A stretch of DNA of 64,000 nucleotides from Maribacter zhoushanensis (GTDB lineage: Bacteria; Bacteroidota; Bacteroidia; Flavobacteriales; Flavobacteriaceae), in NCBI RefSeq assembly GCF_029350975.1, contig NZ_JARKMR010000005.1, positions 147,702 to 211,701 of the forward strand, in the 5' to 3' direction. The position numbers and the translations under genes are program-made. The notes under the pieces are model-generated. The model searched no databases. It was not told the origin of the DNA and saw nothing but the letters and a program-made list of their open reading frames with translations. Position 1 is the stretch's first letter; each line of letters starts with the position of its first letter. Shown here one piece after another: positions 47,599-55,663 of this stretch.

Positions 47599-48582
47599 AT
47601 GAAAGTATTATTTATAGGAGGAACAGGAAATATTAGTACACCCAGTAGTAGATTGGCTGTGGCTAAAGGAATGGATTTATATGTGTTGAATAGGGGTAAA
47701 GCTAAAATAACTATTGAAGGTGCGCATAGTATTATTGGAGATATCAACAAGCCCGAAGAACTCACGGAACTTAAAAAACATGAATGGGATGTTGTAGTAA
47801 ATTGGATAGCTTTTACACCCAATGATATTGAACGTGATATTGATTTGTTCAAAGGAAAGACCAAGCAATACATTTTCATCAGTTCTGCATCTTGTTATCA
47901 AACACCGTTGAGTTATCCGGTGATAACGGAATCTACACCGCTACATAATAATCTTTGGGATTATTCACAAGGTAAGATTCAGTGCGAAGACCGATTACAA
48001 AAAGCATATCGTGAAGAAGGATTTCCTATAACCATTGTTCGCCCATCGTTAACCTATGATACTGTAATACCTATTGCCATTGGCGGATTCAATAAATACA
48101 ATACCGCAAAGCGAATATTGGAAGGAAAAGAAATTATAATACATGGTGATGGTACATCGTTATGGACCGTTACCCATTCCGATGATTTTGCAAAAGGTTT
48201 TGTGGGACTTTTAGGCTTACAAACCGCAATAGGTCATGCTTTTCATATTACATCTGATGAGGTGTTGACTTGGAATATGATTTACAAAATACTGGCAGAT
48301 GCCCTAGGGAAAGAAGCAAAAGTAGTGCATATAGCATCGGACTTCATTTGTAAAATAGAGCCATCATTTACGGGTACGTTATTGGCAGATAAAGCAGAAA
48401 GTGTCTTGTTTGATAATACCAAGATAAAAACCTTTGTACCAGGCTTTAAAGCTACCATTCCGTTCTCGGAAGGCATTAAAAGAACAGTGAAATGGTTAAA
48501 GGATAATCCAGAGCATCAGAATATAGACGAAGAAACCGAGGTTAAGATTGAGAATGTGTTGAGGGCTTATAAGCGGTTGTAG
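47599..48582 (+). CDS. NAD-dependent epimerase/dehydratase family (SDR) protein
   Basis: 327 residues of the extended/atypical SDR fold: VLFIGGTGNISTPSSRLA at the N-terminus (nucleotide binding), FISSASCYQTPL, and DYSQGKIQCEDRL where the Y-x3-K pair of SDRs would lie (YSQGK). Close in pattern to plant chloroplast RNA-binding SDR-like proteins (CSP41 type) and sugar-nucleotide epimerases; substrate unknown. The large inverted-repeat array begins about 20 bp downstream. Confidence 0.85.
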   Translation: MKVLFIGGTGNISTPSSRLAVAKGMDLYVLNRGKAKITIEGAHSIIGDINKPEELTELKKHEWDVVVNWIAFTPNDIERDIDLFKGKTKQYIFISSASCYQTPLSYPVITESTPLHNNLWDYSQGKIQCEDRLQKAYREEGFPITIVRPSLTYDTVIPIAIGGFNKYNTAKRILEGKEIIIHGDGTSLWTVTHSDDFAKGFVGLLGLQTAIGHAFHITSDEVLTWNMIYKILADALGKEAKVVHIASDFICKIEPSFTGTLLADKAESVLFDNTKIKTFVPGFKATIPFSEGIKRTVKWLKDNPEHQNIDEETEVKIENVLRAYKRL

Positions 48583-48600
48583 AATGTGGTTGGTATTTTA

Positions 48601-49266
48601 AATAATTTCACCATCCGTAATACCCACCCCTCAGTTACCTCCCAGGAGGGGAGGAATACGTTTTTGATTGGGAATTTCGGATAGATTTGAAGTATTAAGA
48701 TGAAAGGAATTGTGCCGTAAATTTTAATTAAAGCATGGAGTTATTCCCCTCCTGGGAGGGGCTAGGGGTGGGTGTCGAGGCTTAGCGTTTCACTATGAAG
48801 TTCTAGAAATTATTGAACGGTTAGTTTTTCAATTTTAGAATCTTTATTTCATCATCCGTATAACCCACCCCTCAATCCCCTCCCAGGAGGGGAGGAATAC
48901 GTTTTTGATTGAGAGTTACAGAGAGGTTTTGAAATATTAGGATAACAGGAATAGTACTGTGAATTTTAATTAATGCACGAACTATTCCCCTCCCTGGAGG
49001 GGCTAGGGGTGGGTGTCGAGGGTTACTATTTCACCTTTAAGCTCTAGAAACTATTGAACGGTTATTTAATTGAACCTTAGAATCTTGATTTCAACATCCG
49101 TATTACCCACCCCCTCAATCCCCTCCCGAGAGGGGAGGAATACGTTTTTGATTTAGGAGTTTCAGAGAGATTTGAAGTATTACGATAACAGGAATAGTGC
49201 TGTGAATTTTAATTAATACATGAACTATTCCCCTCTTGGGAGAGGCTAGGGGTGGGTGTCGAGAGT
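48601..49266. repeat. Tandem array of about 241-bp units with long nested inverted repeats (three cores)
   Basis: Occupies most of the 752-bp gap 48583-49334 between convergent genes. Units begin at CATCCGTA (48612, 48853, 49095), a period of 241-242 bp; the third ends after its core. Each core (about 48621-48779, 48863-49021, 49105-49265) has a left arm with CCCACCCC and GGGGAGGAATACG, and a right arm with ATTCCCCTC and GGGGTGGGTGTCGAG that is its approximate reverse complement, about 80 bp apart. Each arm also contains a G/C palindrome of CCCCTCCCAGGAGGGG type. No ORF is recognised inside. Confidence 0.9.
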
Positions 49267-49334
49267 ATTATGCTCTAATATTTATTTCAATAATTTAAAC
49301 AAGAAATTACAGAATTAGGATAAGATCAGAGAAC

Positions 49335-50027
49335 TTAAGAAATAACAGTACTCGGTATCAATTCTTCAACAATTTCACCATTTTTTAAATACACGTAGTA
49401 CGAATGGTTTTCATCGTTCAAGGAAATCGAAGTATGAACTTCGCCGTCAATGAAATGTATAGCAGAACGGTCGTCACACGCGTAACCATCAGATAATTTA
49501 CCTGTTTTAATATTCTCGAAATACAATGGTCTGCGTGAAGTTTCAGAATTGTAATGTGGACAGTGGCTTTTGTCAATAAATGTCATGCCACCAACGATAC
49601 TTAATTCTTTAGGTCTAGAATCTGTAGTACCACCATTAAACCAACAAAGCGAGCCGGCGCTACCGCCACCCATAACTACGCCGTTATCATAAGCATTCTT
49701 AAGGGCAACATCAATGCCTTGTGCTTTCCAAATAGCAAGCATATTCAATGTATTTCCACCACCAACAATTATAGCATCCATACGAGAGATAATCTCTTCG
49801 AACGATTCTTTTTGGTCATAAGAATTGATCCAAACGGAAAGTACATGTGGAGTAACATCTATCTGAGAGCAAACATCATAAAACGAAGCAATATATTGTT
49901 CGTCTTCACCACTAGCTGTAGGGATAAAACACATATTCGGTTTTTGCTTACCAGTAGCTTTAGCAATGTAATTTAAGAAAGGTATGGTATGGCGACCACT
50001 ACCGTAAATAACCATTTGCTTTTTCAT
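49335..50027 (-). CDS. Dipeptidase E-like peptidase, S51 family
   Basis: 230 residues with the class I glutamine-amidotransferase-like fold: FIPTASGEDEQYI, IIVGGGNTLNML, and the nucleophile elbow MGGGSAGSLCW (Ser in GSAGS). C-terminal DRSAIHFIDGEVH fits cyanophycinase/peptidase E relatives. Cleaves Asp-containing dipeptides in E. coli. No signal peptide. 37 bp downstream of the helicase stop on the same strand. Confidence 0.87.
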   Translation of the reverse strand: MKKQMVIYGSGRHTIPFLNYIAKATGKQKPNMCFIPTASGEDEQYIASFYDVCSQIDVTPHVLSVWINSYDQKESFEEIISRMDAIIVGGGNTLNMLAIWKAQGIDVALKNAYDNGVVMGGGSAGSLCWFNGGTTDSRPKELSIVGGMTFIDKSHCPHYNSETSRRPLYFENIKTGKLSDGYACDDRSAIHFIDGEVHTSISLNDENHSYYVYLKNGEIVEELIPSTVIS

Positions 50028-50053
50028 TATGCGGAGTATTAGTGTAGCATAAT

Positions 50054-50082
50054 TCTAGCAGAAGCTATTCGCTTCTGCTAGA
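50054..50082 (-). other. Hairpin spanning the helicase stop codon
   Basis: Perfect 12-bp stem TCTAGCAGAAGC / GCTTCTGCTAGA with a 5-nt loop. The helicase stop (50065-50067) lies at the stem-loop boundary. No good T-run follows on the minus strand, so it is not a canonical terminator; it may protect the 3' end or influence expression of the downstream peptidase. Confidence 0.55.
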
Positions 50083-51360
50083 GTCATTTCGTTTTTTAGG
50101 TCTGCTGGTATTTCTATTATTCTTTCCACGAAAGTTGTTACCACCAGGTCTATTTCTATTTTTGTTACGAGAATTTCCTTGCTTTTTCTTTGGAGGCATC
50201 GGTTGGTCATCAGAAGGCGTATCGGCATCAACAAATTGATGTTCAGGCATACGTGGTACCGACTGTTTAATCAATTTCTCGATATCTCGTAAGTATGCTC
50301 TTTCTTCTTTATCGCAAAATGAAAGTGCAATACCGCTAGCATTTGCACGCCCTGTTCTACCAATACGGTGTACATAGGTTTCAGAAACATTTGGTAAATC
50401 GTAGTTTACTACTAAGGATAGGTCCTCTACATCTATTCCTCTTGCTGCAATATCCGTAGCTACTAAAACTTTAAGATCCCCCTCCTTAAAGGCACTTAAC
50501 GCTTTCTGTCTTGCTGTTTGTGATTTGTTACCGTGTATTGCTGCAGAACGTATACCGGCTTGGTCTAGCTTCTTTACAATCTTATTAGCACCATGCTTGG
50601 TTCTTGAGAATACGATTAAGGTATTTTCAGGATTCTCCTTTATAAGGTGAATTAAAAGTTTAGGCTTGTTTGCTTTACTTACAAAGTAAACTCCCTGTTC
50701 TACCTTCTCTGCAGTAGCTTGTTCGGGCTTAATGGTAACGCGTTCAAAATCGCCCAACATTTTTCTAGATAGCTCTACAATGTCTTTTGGCATAGTAGCC
50801 GAAAAGAAAAGAGACTGTCTTTTAGGAGGCAATTTTGCAATGATTTTCTTGATATCGTGAATAAAGCCCATGTCTAACATCTGGTCCGCTTCATCAAGTA
50901 CCACATGTTCTAAATCTCTAAAAGAAATAAAACCCTGATTCATTAAATCTAATAAACGACCAGGTGTAGCTACTAAAATATCAACGCCACCTCTAAGCGC
51001 ATTTACTTGTTTTCCTTGCTTTACTCCGCCAAAAATTACGGTGTTACGTAAACCTGTATGCTTACCATAGGCGGTAAGACTTTCACTAATTTGTATTGCT
51101 AATTCACGCGTAGGGGTAACTATAAGTGCTTTGACTTTTCGCTTTGTCTGGCGTAAGCTAATGCCCTCATACAATTGATGTAAAATAGGAATACCAAATG
51201 CAGCTGTTTTACCAGTACCTGTTTGCGCAACTCCCAGAAGGTCTTTGCCTTGGAGTAATATAGGAATAGATTGTTCTTGAATTGGAGTAGGGTGAGTATA
51301 TCCTTCAGCCTCTAATGCTTTTAGGATTGGTTCGGCTAAGCCGAGTTCTTTAAATGTCAT
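50065..51360 (-). CDS. DEAD-box RNA helicase, RhlE-like
   Basis: 431 residues. Q motif ([12 protein letters not shown]), Walker [20 protein letters not shown] in [16 protein letters not shown] in FFSATMP, and HRIGRTGRA, all in normal order. The tail (from about 385) is rich in Lys, Arg, Asn and Gly, typical of RNA-binding extensions. Probably unwinds structured RNA or ribosomal precursors. ATG 51360 gives the standard MTFKELGL start; an upstream ATG adds seven residues. Confidence 0.94.
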   Translation of the reverse strand: MTFKELGLAEPILKALEAEGYTHPTPIQEQSIPILLQGKDLLGVAQTGTGKTAAFGIPILHQLYEGISLRQTKRKVKALIVTPTRELAIQISESLTAYGKHTGLRNTVIFGGVKQGKQVNALRGGVDILVATPGRLLDLMNQGFISFRDLEHVVLDEADQMLDMGFIHDIKKIIAKLPPKRQSLFFSATMPKDIVELSRKMLGDFERVTIKPEQATAEKVEQGVYFVSKANKPKLLIHLIKENPENTLIVFSRTKHGANKIVKKLDQAGIRSAAIHGNKSQTARQKALSAFKEGDLKVLVATDIAARGIDVEDLSLVVNYDLPNVSETYVHRIGRTGRANASGIALSFCDKEERAYLRDIEKLIKQSVPRMPEHQFVDADTPSDDQPMPPKKKQGNSRNKNRNRPGGNNFRGKNNRNTSRPKKRNDSSRSE

Positions 51361-51445
51361 AAAAATTTTAATAAGTTGCAAAGGTACGGTTTAATGTGGA
51401 AGAAGCAGTATAGTAGTGTAAGGGGTGGTTTGTCTAACGTAATAA

Positions 51446-51638
51446 GTACAAAGTAGTATGTTGGAAGTATCAAGTAAGAAGTATTAAGTACAAAGCTGAA
51501 AATAGATATTAGAGTAAAGAGGAAAGAATAAAGAGGAAAGATTTTTGATAATGAAAATTTCGCTTCGCTATATTTTCATTTTCCAGCAACCAGCAACCAG
51601 CAACCATGAACCATCAACCATCAACCAGCAGTCAACAA
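51446..51638 (+). repeat. Heptanucleotide composite repeat, locus B
   Basis: Within the 533-bp gap 51361-51893. Eight consecutive 7-bp units of consensus GTAnnAA (51446-51501) lead into an AATAGA/AAAGAGG tract, then a hairpin with 9-bp arms AATGAAAAT / ATTTTCATT (51550-51558 and 51572-51580) whose loop holds CGCTTCGCTA. It ends in eight 7-bp units of consensus CCAnCAA (51583-51638). A later TATTTGAATTTGATTTTTG also occurs exactly in locus A. Confidence 0.85.
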
Positions 51639-51720
51639 TCTATTTTCTCTTCTCTATCTTCTTTTTTCTATTGTTTTGTATTTGAATTTGATTTTTGCAT
51701 TTGAATTTTAACAAGAAATC

Positions 51721-51893
51721 GTTTAACGACACTTAAAATCGCTAAGGTGTTTTTTGGGCTGTTGCCGTTTATCGATGCGATTTTACACTTTACCCGAACT
51801 TGTGTCGAGTAACGAGAATTAGGGGTTTTTCAGCGATTCATCAACTAGCAAAACAAGGTCTGCGGCGTTCTATTAGTGTAACAAACGCAAGTC
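51721..51893 (+). other. Possibly structured leader upstream of the small secreted protein
   Basis: Less AT-rich than its surroundings. It contains a perfect 9-bp inverted repeat TAAAATCGC (51734-51742) / GCGATTTTA (51777-51785) enclosing a T6 tract and a GGGCTGTTGCC stretch, and shorter repeats (CGAGTAACGAG). No ORF is recognised. It could be a 5' leader or small RNA; no known riboswitch was recognised. Confidence 0.35.
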
Positions 51894-52130
51894 ATGAAAA
51901 CAATAATCGCAACTATCTTCATTATCTTTTTAACTTTCACAGCTCAAGCACAAAATAATACAGCTGATGTGAAAGTTGAAACGATTGAAATGAGCATCGT
52001 GACTGAAACTACAAACGAAATCAAAAGCGAATCAAATACAGAAGTTGCTCGTTTATACAAATTCAAAAATTCTAGAATCAAAAGAGATTTGAACTTTTTA
52101 ACTAAAGCTAACAAACCTAAGATGGCTTAA
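51894..52130 (+). CDS. Small secreted protein flanked by heptanucleotide repeats
   Basis: 78 residues: signal peptide MKTIIATIFIIFLTFTAQAQ, then a Thr/Glu/Asn-rich middle and a basic C-terminus (VARLYKFKNSRIKRDLNFLTKANK). No domain recognised. The coding look is supported by a normal signal peptide and ATG. It lies between two direct copies of a composite repeat (51446-51638 and 52136-52316). Function unknown. Confidence 0.65.
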   Translation: MKTIIATIFIIFLTFTAQAQNNTADVKVETIEMSIVTETTNEIKSESNTEVARLYKFKNSRIKRDLNFLTKANKPKMA

Positions 52131-52135
52131 GTTTT

Positions 52136-52316
52136 CAGTTGCCAGTTACAGTTTACAGTAATGAGTACTAAGTATTAGGTACGAAGTATGAAGTATGAAG
52201 TAAGAAAATAGAGAATAGACTTATTTTCATTAATTCCTTGTGTAGAAGATTTAGCAAAGCTATATTTTATTTTACCAACAACCAACAACCAACAACCAAC
52301 AACGAACAACCAACAA
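52136..52316 (+). repeat. Heptanucleotide composite repeat, locus C
   Basis: Fills the 203-bp gap between the small secreted gene and the convergent flavoprotein gene. About ten 7-bp units in register (52136-52206) grade from CAGTTGC-like to GTATGAA; the last six fit GTAnnAA (52165-52206). The tract AATAGAGAATAGACTT follows (its first half is shared with locus A), then the core AGCAAAGCTA (52253-52262) and six units of CCAACAA, one mutated to CGAACAA (52275-52316). Confidence 0.87.
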
Positions 52317-52333
52317 CCAAGTTGCACTTGAAC

Positions 52334-53884
52334 TTACAACCCTGCCATTGCAGCTTCGGCGCAGCGTTCGCCGTCCATTGCGGCAGAAACGATACCACCA
52401 GCATAGCCACCACCTTCGCCACATGGAAAAAGACCTTTGATTACCGGGTGTTCTAACTTTTCATTTCTTGGTATACTGACCGGTGATGAGGTTCTAGATT
52501 CTACACCCACAATATTAGCTTCAGCGGTATAATAACCATGCATTTTATCACCAAAAGCTTTAAAGCCTTGGCGTAATCTACTACCTATCAATTTGGGTAG
52601 TAAAGAGTGCATAGGTGCGGAATTTAGACCGGGCTGATATGAAGTAGGGTTGAGGTCAGCAGATAAGTTACCTTCTACGAAATCCGTTAAACGTTGTGCA
52701 GGAGCAGTTTGGGATCTTCCACCAGAGGTGAATGCCAATCGCTCTAAGTTCTTTTGATATTCTAATCCTTTTAAGGCTCCGAATTTCTCGTATTTAGGAA
52801 TATCCTTATCCACATTTATTTCAACCACGATACCCGAATTTGCATACAGGTTATTACGTTTAGATGGTGACATACCATTTACAACCACCTCACCAGGTGA
52901 AGTTGCAGCAGGAACTATAAACCCACCAGGGCACATGCAGAACGAATATACACCACGGTCTTTCACTTGTTCTACCAAGCTATATGATGCTGCTGGCAGC
53001 AACTCACTACGGTCACCAGAACAATGGTATTGAATACTATCTATAATATGCTGTGGATGCTCTACACGAACGCCCATAGCAAATGATTTAGCTTCAAGAG
53101 CAATGTCTTTTTTATGTAATAAATCGAATATATCTCTGGCGGAATGTCCCGTTGCTAAGATTACTCGTTCCACAGCCATTTCATCGGTTTCGTTTAAAAC
53201 AATTGCTTTAAGCGTATTGTCTTTAATAACAAAGTCGGTCACTTTAGTATTAAAATGGATTTCACCACCATGTTCTTGAATAACCTCACGAATATTCTGT
53301 ACAATTTTAGGGAGTTTATTGGTCCCAATATGTGGGTGGGCATCTACCAAAATTTGGTCTGTTGCACCATGAAATACTAAGCTTTCAAAGATTCGACGTA
53401 CATCGCCGCGTTTAAGACTTCGAGTGTATAATTTTCCGTCAGAATACGTGCCTGCACCACCTTCACCAAAACAGTAATTACTTTCAGGGTTTACCTGATG
53501 GTCTTGATTAATAGCTTTTAAATCTCGCCTTCTATCTTTTACATTATTACCACGTTCAAGCACAATAGGTTTGTAGCCCATTTCTAGACAACGCAGTGCA
53601 GCCCACATACCAGCAGGTCCAAAGCCTATAATGTGTATGGGTTTAGCGTTGGATACATCTTTGTATTCGAAATTTAATGCATCATTAGGAGCTGGTTCAT
53701 TAATGTAAATTTCCAGTTTGTAGTTAAAGAAAATTTTAGGCTTACGCGCATCTATTGACTTACGCAGCACCTTAATTTTAAATGTGCCATCTTCAAGTCC
53801 CAGATACTTTGCCGCACGTATTTCTAATCCGTTAGGCGTACCTTCTTCCTTTAATGATAATCGCAATTGTACATTTCTGACCAT
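52334..53884 (-). CDS. FAD-dependent oxidoreductase, COG2509 family
   Basis: 516 residues. An N-terminal small domain (RLSLKEEGTPNGLEIRAAKYLG) precedes the dinucleotide-binding IIGFGPAGMWAALRCLEMG (about 84-102) and LERGNNVKDRRRDL. Later segments are CFGEGGAGTYSDGKLYTR, VILATGHSARDIFDLLH and the terminal PCGEGGGYAGGIVSAAMDG. This matches the COG2509 family of uncharacterised FAD-dependent dehydrogenases. Reaction unknown. Its stop lies 17 bp from the CCAACAA array. Confidence 0.9.
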   Translation of the reverse strand: MVRNVQLRLSLKEEGTPNGLEIRAAKYLGLEDGTFKIKVLRKSIDARKPKIFFNYKLEIYINEPAPNDALNFEYKDVSNAKPIHIIGFGPAGMWAALRCLEMGYKPIVLERGNNVKDRRRDLKAINQDHQVNPESNYCFGEGGAGTYSDGKLYTRSLKRGDVRRIFESLVFHGATDQILVDAHPHIGTNKLPKIVQNIREVIQEHGGEIHFNTKVTDFVIKDNTLKAIVLNETDEMAVERVILATGHSARDIFDLLHKKDIALEAKSFAMGVRVEHPQHIIDSIQYHCSGDRSELLPAASYSLVEQVKDRGVYSFCMCPGGFIVPAATSPGEVVVNGMSPSKRNNLYANSGIVVEINVDKDIPKYEKFGALKGLEYQKNLERLAFTSGGRSQTAPAQRLTDFVEGNLSADLNPTSYQPGLNSAPMHSLLPKLIGSRLRQGFKAFGDKMHGYYTAEANIVGVESRTSSPVSIPRNEKLEHPVIKGLFPCGEGGGYAGGIVSAAMDGERCAEAAMAGL

Positions 53885-53959
53885 GCTGCAAAATTAAAGT
53901 AAAAAAGGGGATGTGAACTACAGAGTGGCAAAATTGGTAAAGAGAAGTTTTTAGTAAAA

Positions 53960-54571
53960 TTATTTCTCTACAATAGTTCTAAAAGTCAAATTCACTCTAG
54001 GGAGTTTGCTTTTGGTAGTTGGCGGCAGGCGATGTAACCAATGCGTCTGTGTTTCATCTTTCATAATCAACAAACTACCTTTTTCTAAAACTAATTCTAC
54101 TTTCTCTTTGGTTTCTTTATGTTTAAAAGCAAATTTTCGTTCCGCACCAAAACTAACGGAAGCAATGGCACCATTTTTTTTAAGGTCCTTTTCTCCGTCA
54201 CTATGCCATGCCATACCTTCGCTACCATCATGATATAAATTTAACAGGCAAGAATTGAACGTTTCACCACTTTCTTGCTCTACTTTAGATTTTAATTCAA
54301 GCAATTCGGTCGTCCACGGTAATGCCAGTTTAGTAGTTTTAGAATAGGTGTATTGAAACGGTTTTTCACCGTACCAAGCTACCTTTCGTTTGGTTATAAT
54401 TTTCTTTCCAAAGATGATGGCTTCATCGTTTTTCCAGACAATGTTGTTTAACAATGCATCTAAATAATGTATAGCTTCTTCTTCATTTAAGATTTTTCCA
54501 AAATAATGCACCGTTCCGTCATGCGGAAGTAGGTTTATTGTATGGTCTACTTCTATATCAAACAACTTCAT
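53960..54571 (-). CDS. AlkB-like 2-oxoglutarate/Fe(II) dioxygenase
   Basis: 203 residues resembling AlkB homologues that repair alkylated DNA bases (ALKBH2/3-like). Metal ligands are H and D in MAWHSDGEKDL and the distal His in QTHWLHRLP; the 2-oxoglutarate Arg is in RVNLTFR. ASVSFGAERKFAFKHK is the usual strand around the substrate pocket. Single gene; no ada/alkA neighbours. Confidence 0.9.
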   Translation of the reverse strand: MKLFDIEVDHTINLLPHDGTVHYFGKILNEEEAIHYLDALLNNIVWKNDEAIIFGKKIITKRKVAWYGEKPFQYTYSKTTKLALPWTTELLELKSKVEQESGETFNSCLLNLYHDGSEGMAWHSDGEKDLKKNGAIASVSFGAERKFAFKHKETKEKVELVLEKGSLLIMKDETQTHWLHRLPPTTKSKLPRVNLTFRTIVEK

Positions 54572-54700
54572 AATTCTATCTTTCTAACTATCCAAAGAAC
54601 TAAAGTACTTGGTAATCTTTTTAAAAACAAAAGCGAATAGCTAACCTTAATGAGATTATCTATCCGCTTTTAAAATTAAAGAGAACCGTGAAGACTGAAC

Positions 54701-55180
54701 TTAATTGTTCATCAGCAAGTTTTTAATGGTCTTGTTCCATTTTTCTATAGACTGGAATTCACCACTTAATTGGTAGTTCACTTCTACGTCATAGAATTCA
54801 AAAACAATATCCGGTTCATTTGCTTTTTTTGAGAAAAATTTTAAAAGTAAACGCTCTGTTACTTTTTCTTTTCTAGCATAAGATTTACCAATATTGGCAA
54901 TTTCACAGGTTTTGATCGTAGATAAGTCAACATGTTGATGATTTAATGTTTCCCCCGATTTTGAAATAAAAAAAACAAATTTCTTCTTTGCATCAACACC
55001 AATAGCGTAGTGTCCAAAAATCTCATGTTCCGTAATTTGACAATTATGTTTATTGGCGATATCGTTTAAAGATGACATCATTTGTTTTTCTTTTATTTTT
55101 CTACTTCTGCTGGTGACAACAAAAGGCATTGCACAAAGTGCAACAGATGCTAAACCAATAGCAGTTACTCCTAAATCCAT
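54701..55180 (-). CDS. Hypothetical membrane-anchored protein
   Basis: 159 residues: an N-terminal membrane helix (about 4-22) followed by a Lys/Arg-rich stop-transfer and a soluble domain with ITEHEIFGHYAIGVDAKKKFVFF and strands towards the C-terminus. Family not recognised. No signal cleavage site. Likely a single gene. Confidence 0.65.
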   Translation of the reverse strand: MDLGVTAIGLASVALCAMPFVVTSRSRKIKEKQMMSSLNDIANKHNCQITEHEIFGHYAIGVDAKKKFVFFISKSGETLNHQHVDLSTIKTCEIANIGKSYARKEKVTERLLLKFFSKKANEPDIVFEFYDVEVNYQLSGEFQSIEKWNKTIKNLLMNN

Positions 55181-55287
55181 TTTATATTTTTTAAATATGA
55201 GATACTGATTTTTTTATGATGTAACTGTTTTACATCATACCATACTTTAAACTGGGCTAACCAATTGGATAGCCTAATTACAATGGT

Positions 55288-55662
55288 TTACCAGAAACTA
55301 TGGAATGGGAAAATAAGGTCAGACTTTCTGTGCCTGATTAAAAGGGTATTAGCGTACAGTTTGTACTGCTTAAATGTAGCGGTGAAAAGTAATTCACTAC
55401 CGTAAATGTTTGAATTGAAACTTGTAAAAGGAAGCTTGTAGTTTGGCGATGTAACTTCGGCAACGTCAGAAATTGAAACCTCAGTTTGCTGTGCATGCGG
55501 AGATAAAACCTTTGTAAATTCAGAAAAATACGTGTTCTGATCATCACTTTGGGTTGTGGCAATATCATTAGAAAAGGGTAATGTATTTGCAGAGCTATAT
55601 ATACCGAAACAATAGATTGTAACGAGTAAAAGAACTTTGAATATGTTATTTGTACTTTTCAC
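55288..55662 (-). CDS. Hypothetical secreted protein coupled to the antiporter gene
   Basis: About 124 residues. The frame has no ATG; a GTG at 55662, one base after the antiporter stop, gives a normal signal peptide (KSTNNIFKVLLLVTIYCFGIYSSA). A TTG at 55671 would overlap the antiporter. The mature part has no recognised domain and ends in an aromatic/basic LLIRHRKSDLIFPFHSFW. The tight junction suggests translational coupling. Confidence 0.5.
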   Translation of the reverse strand: MKSTNNIFKVLLLVTIYCFGIYSSANTLPFSNDIATTQSDDQNTYFSEFTKVLSPHAQQTEVSISDVAEVTSPNYKLPFTSFNSNIYGSELLFTATFKQYKLYANTLLIRHRKSDLIFPFHSFW

Positions 55663-55663
55663 A

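Noticed and set aside
48601..49266. CRISPR array
   Set aside because: Units are about 241 bp with long inverted repeats; there are no short direct repeats with unique spacers and no cas genes.
54006..54233. Plus-strand frame inside the AlkB gene
   Set aside because: Shadow of the conserved AlkB coding sequence, with no motifs of its own.
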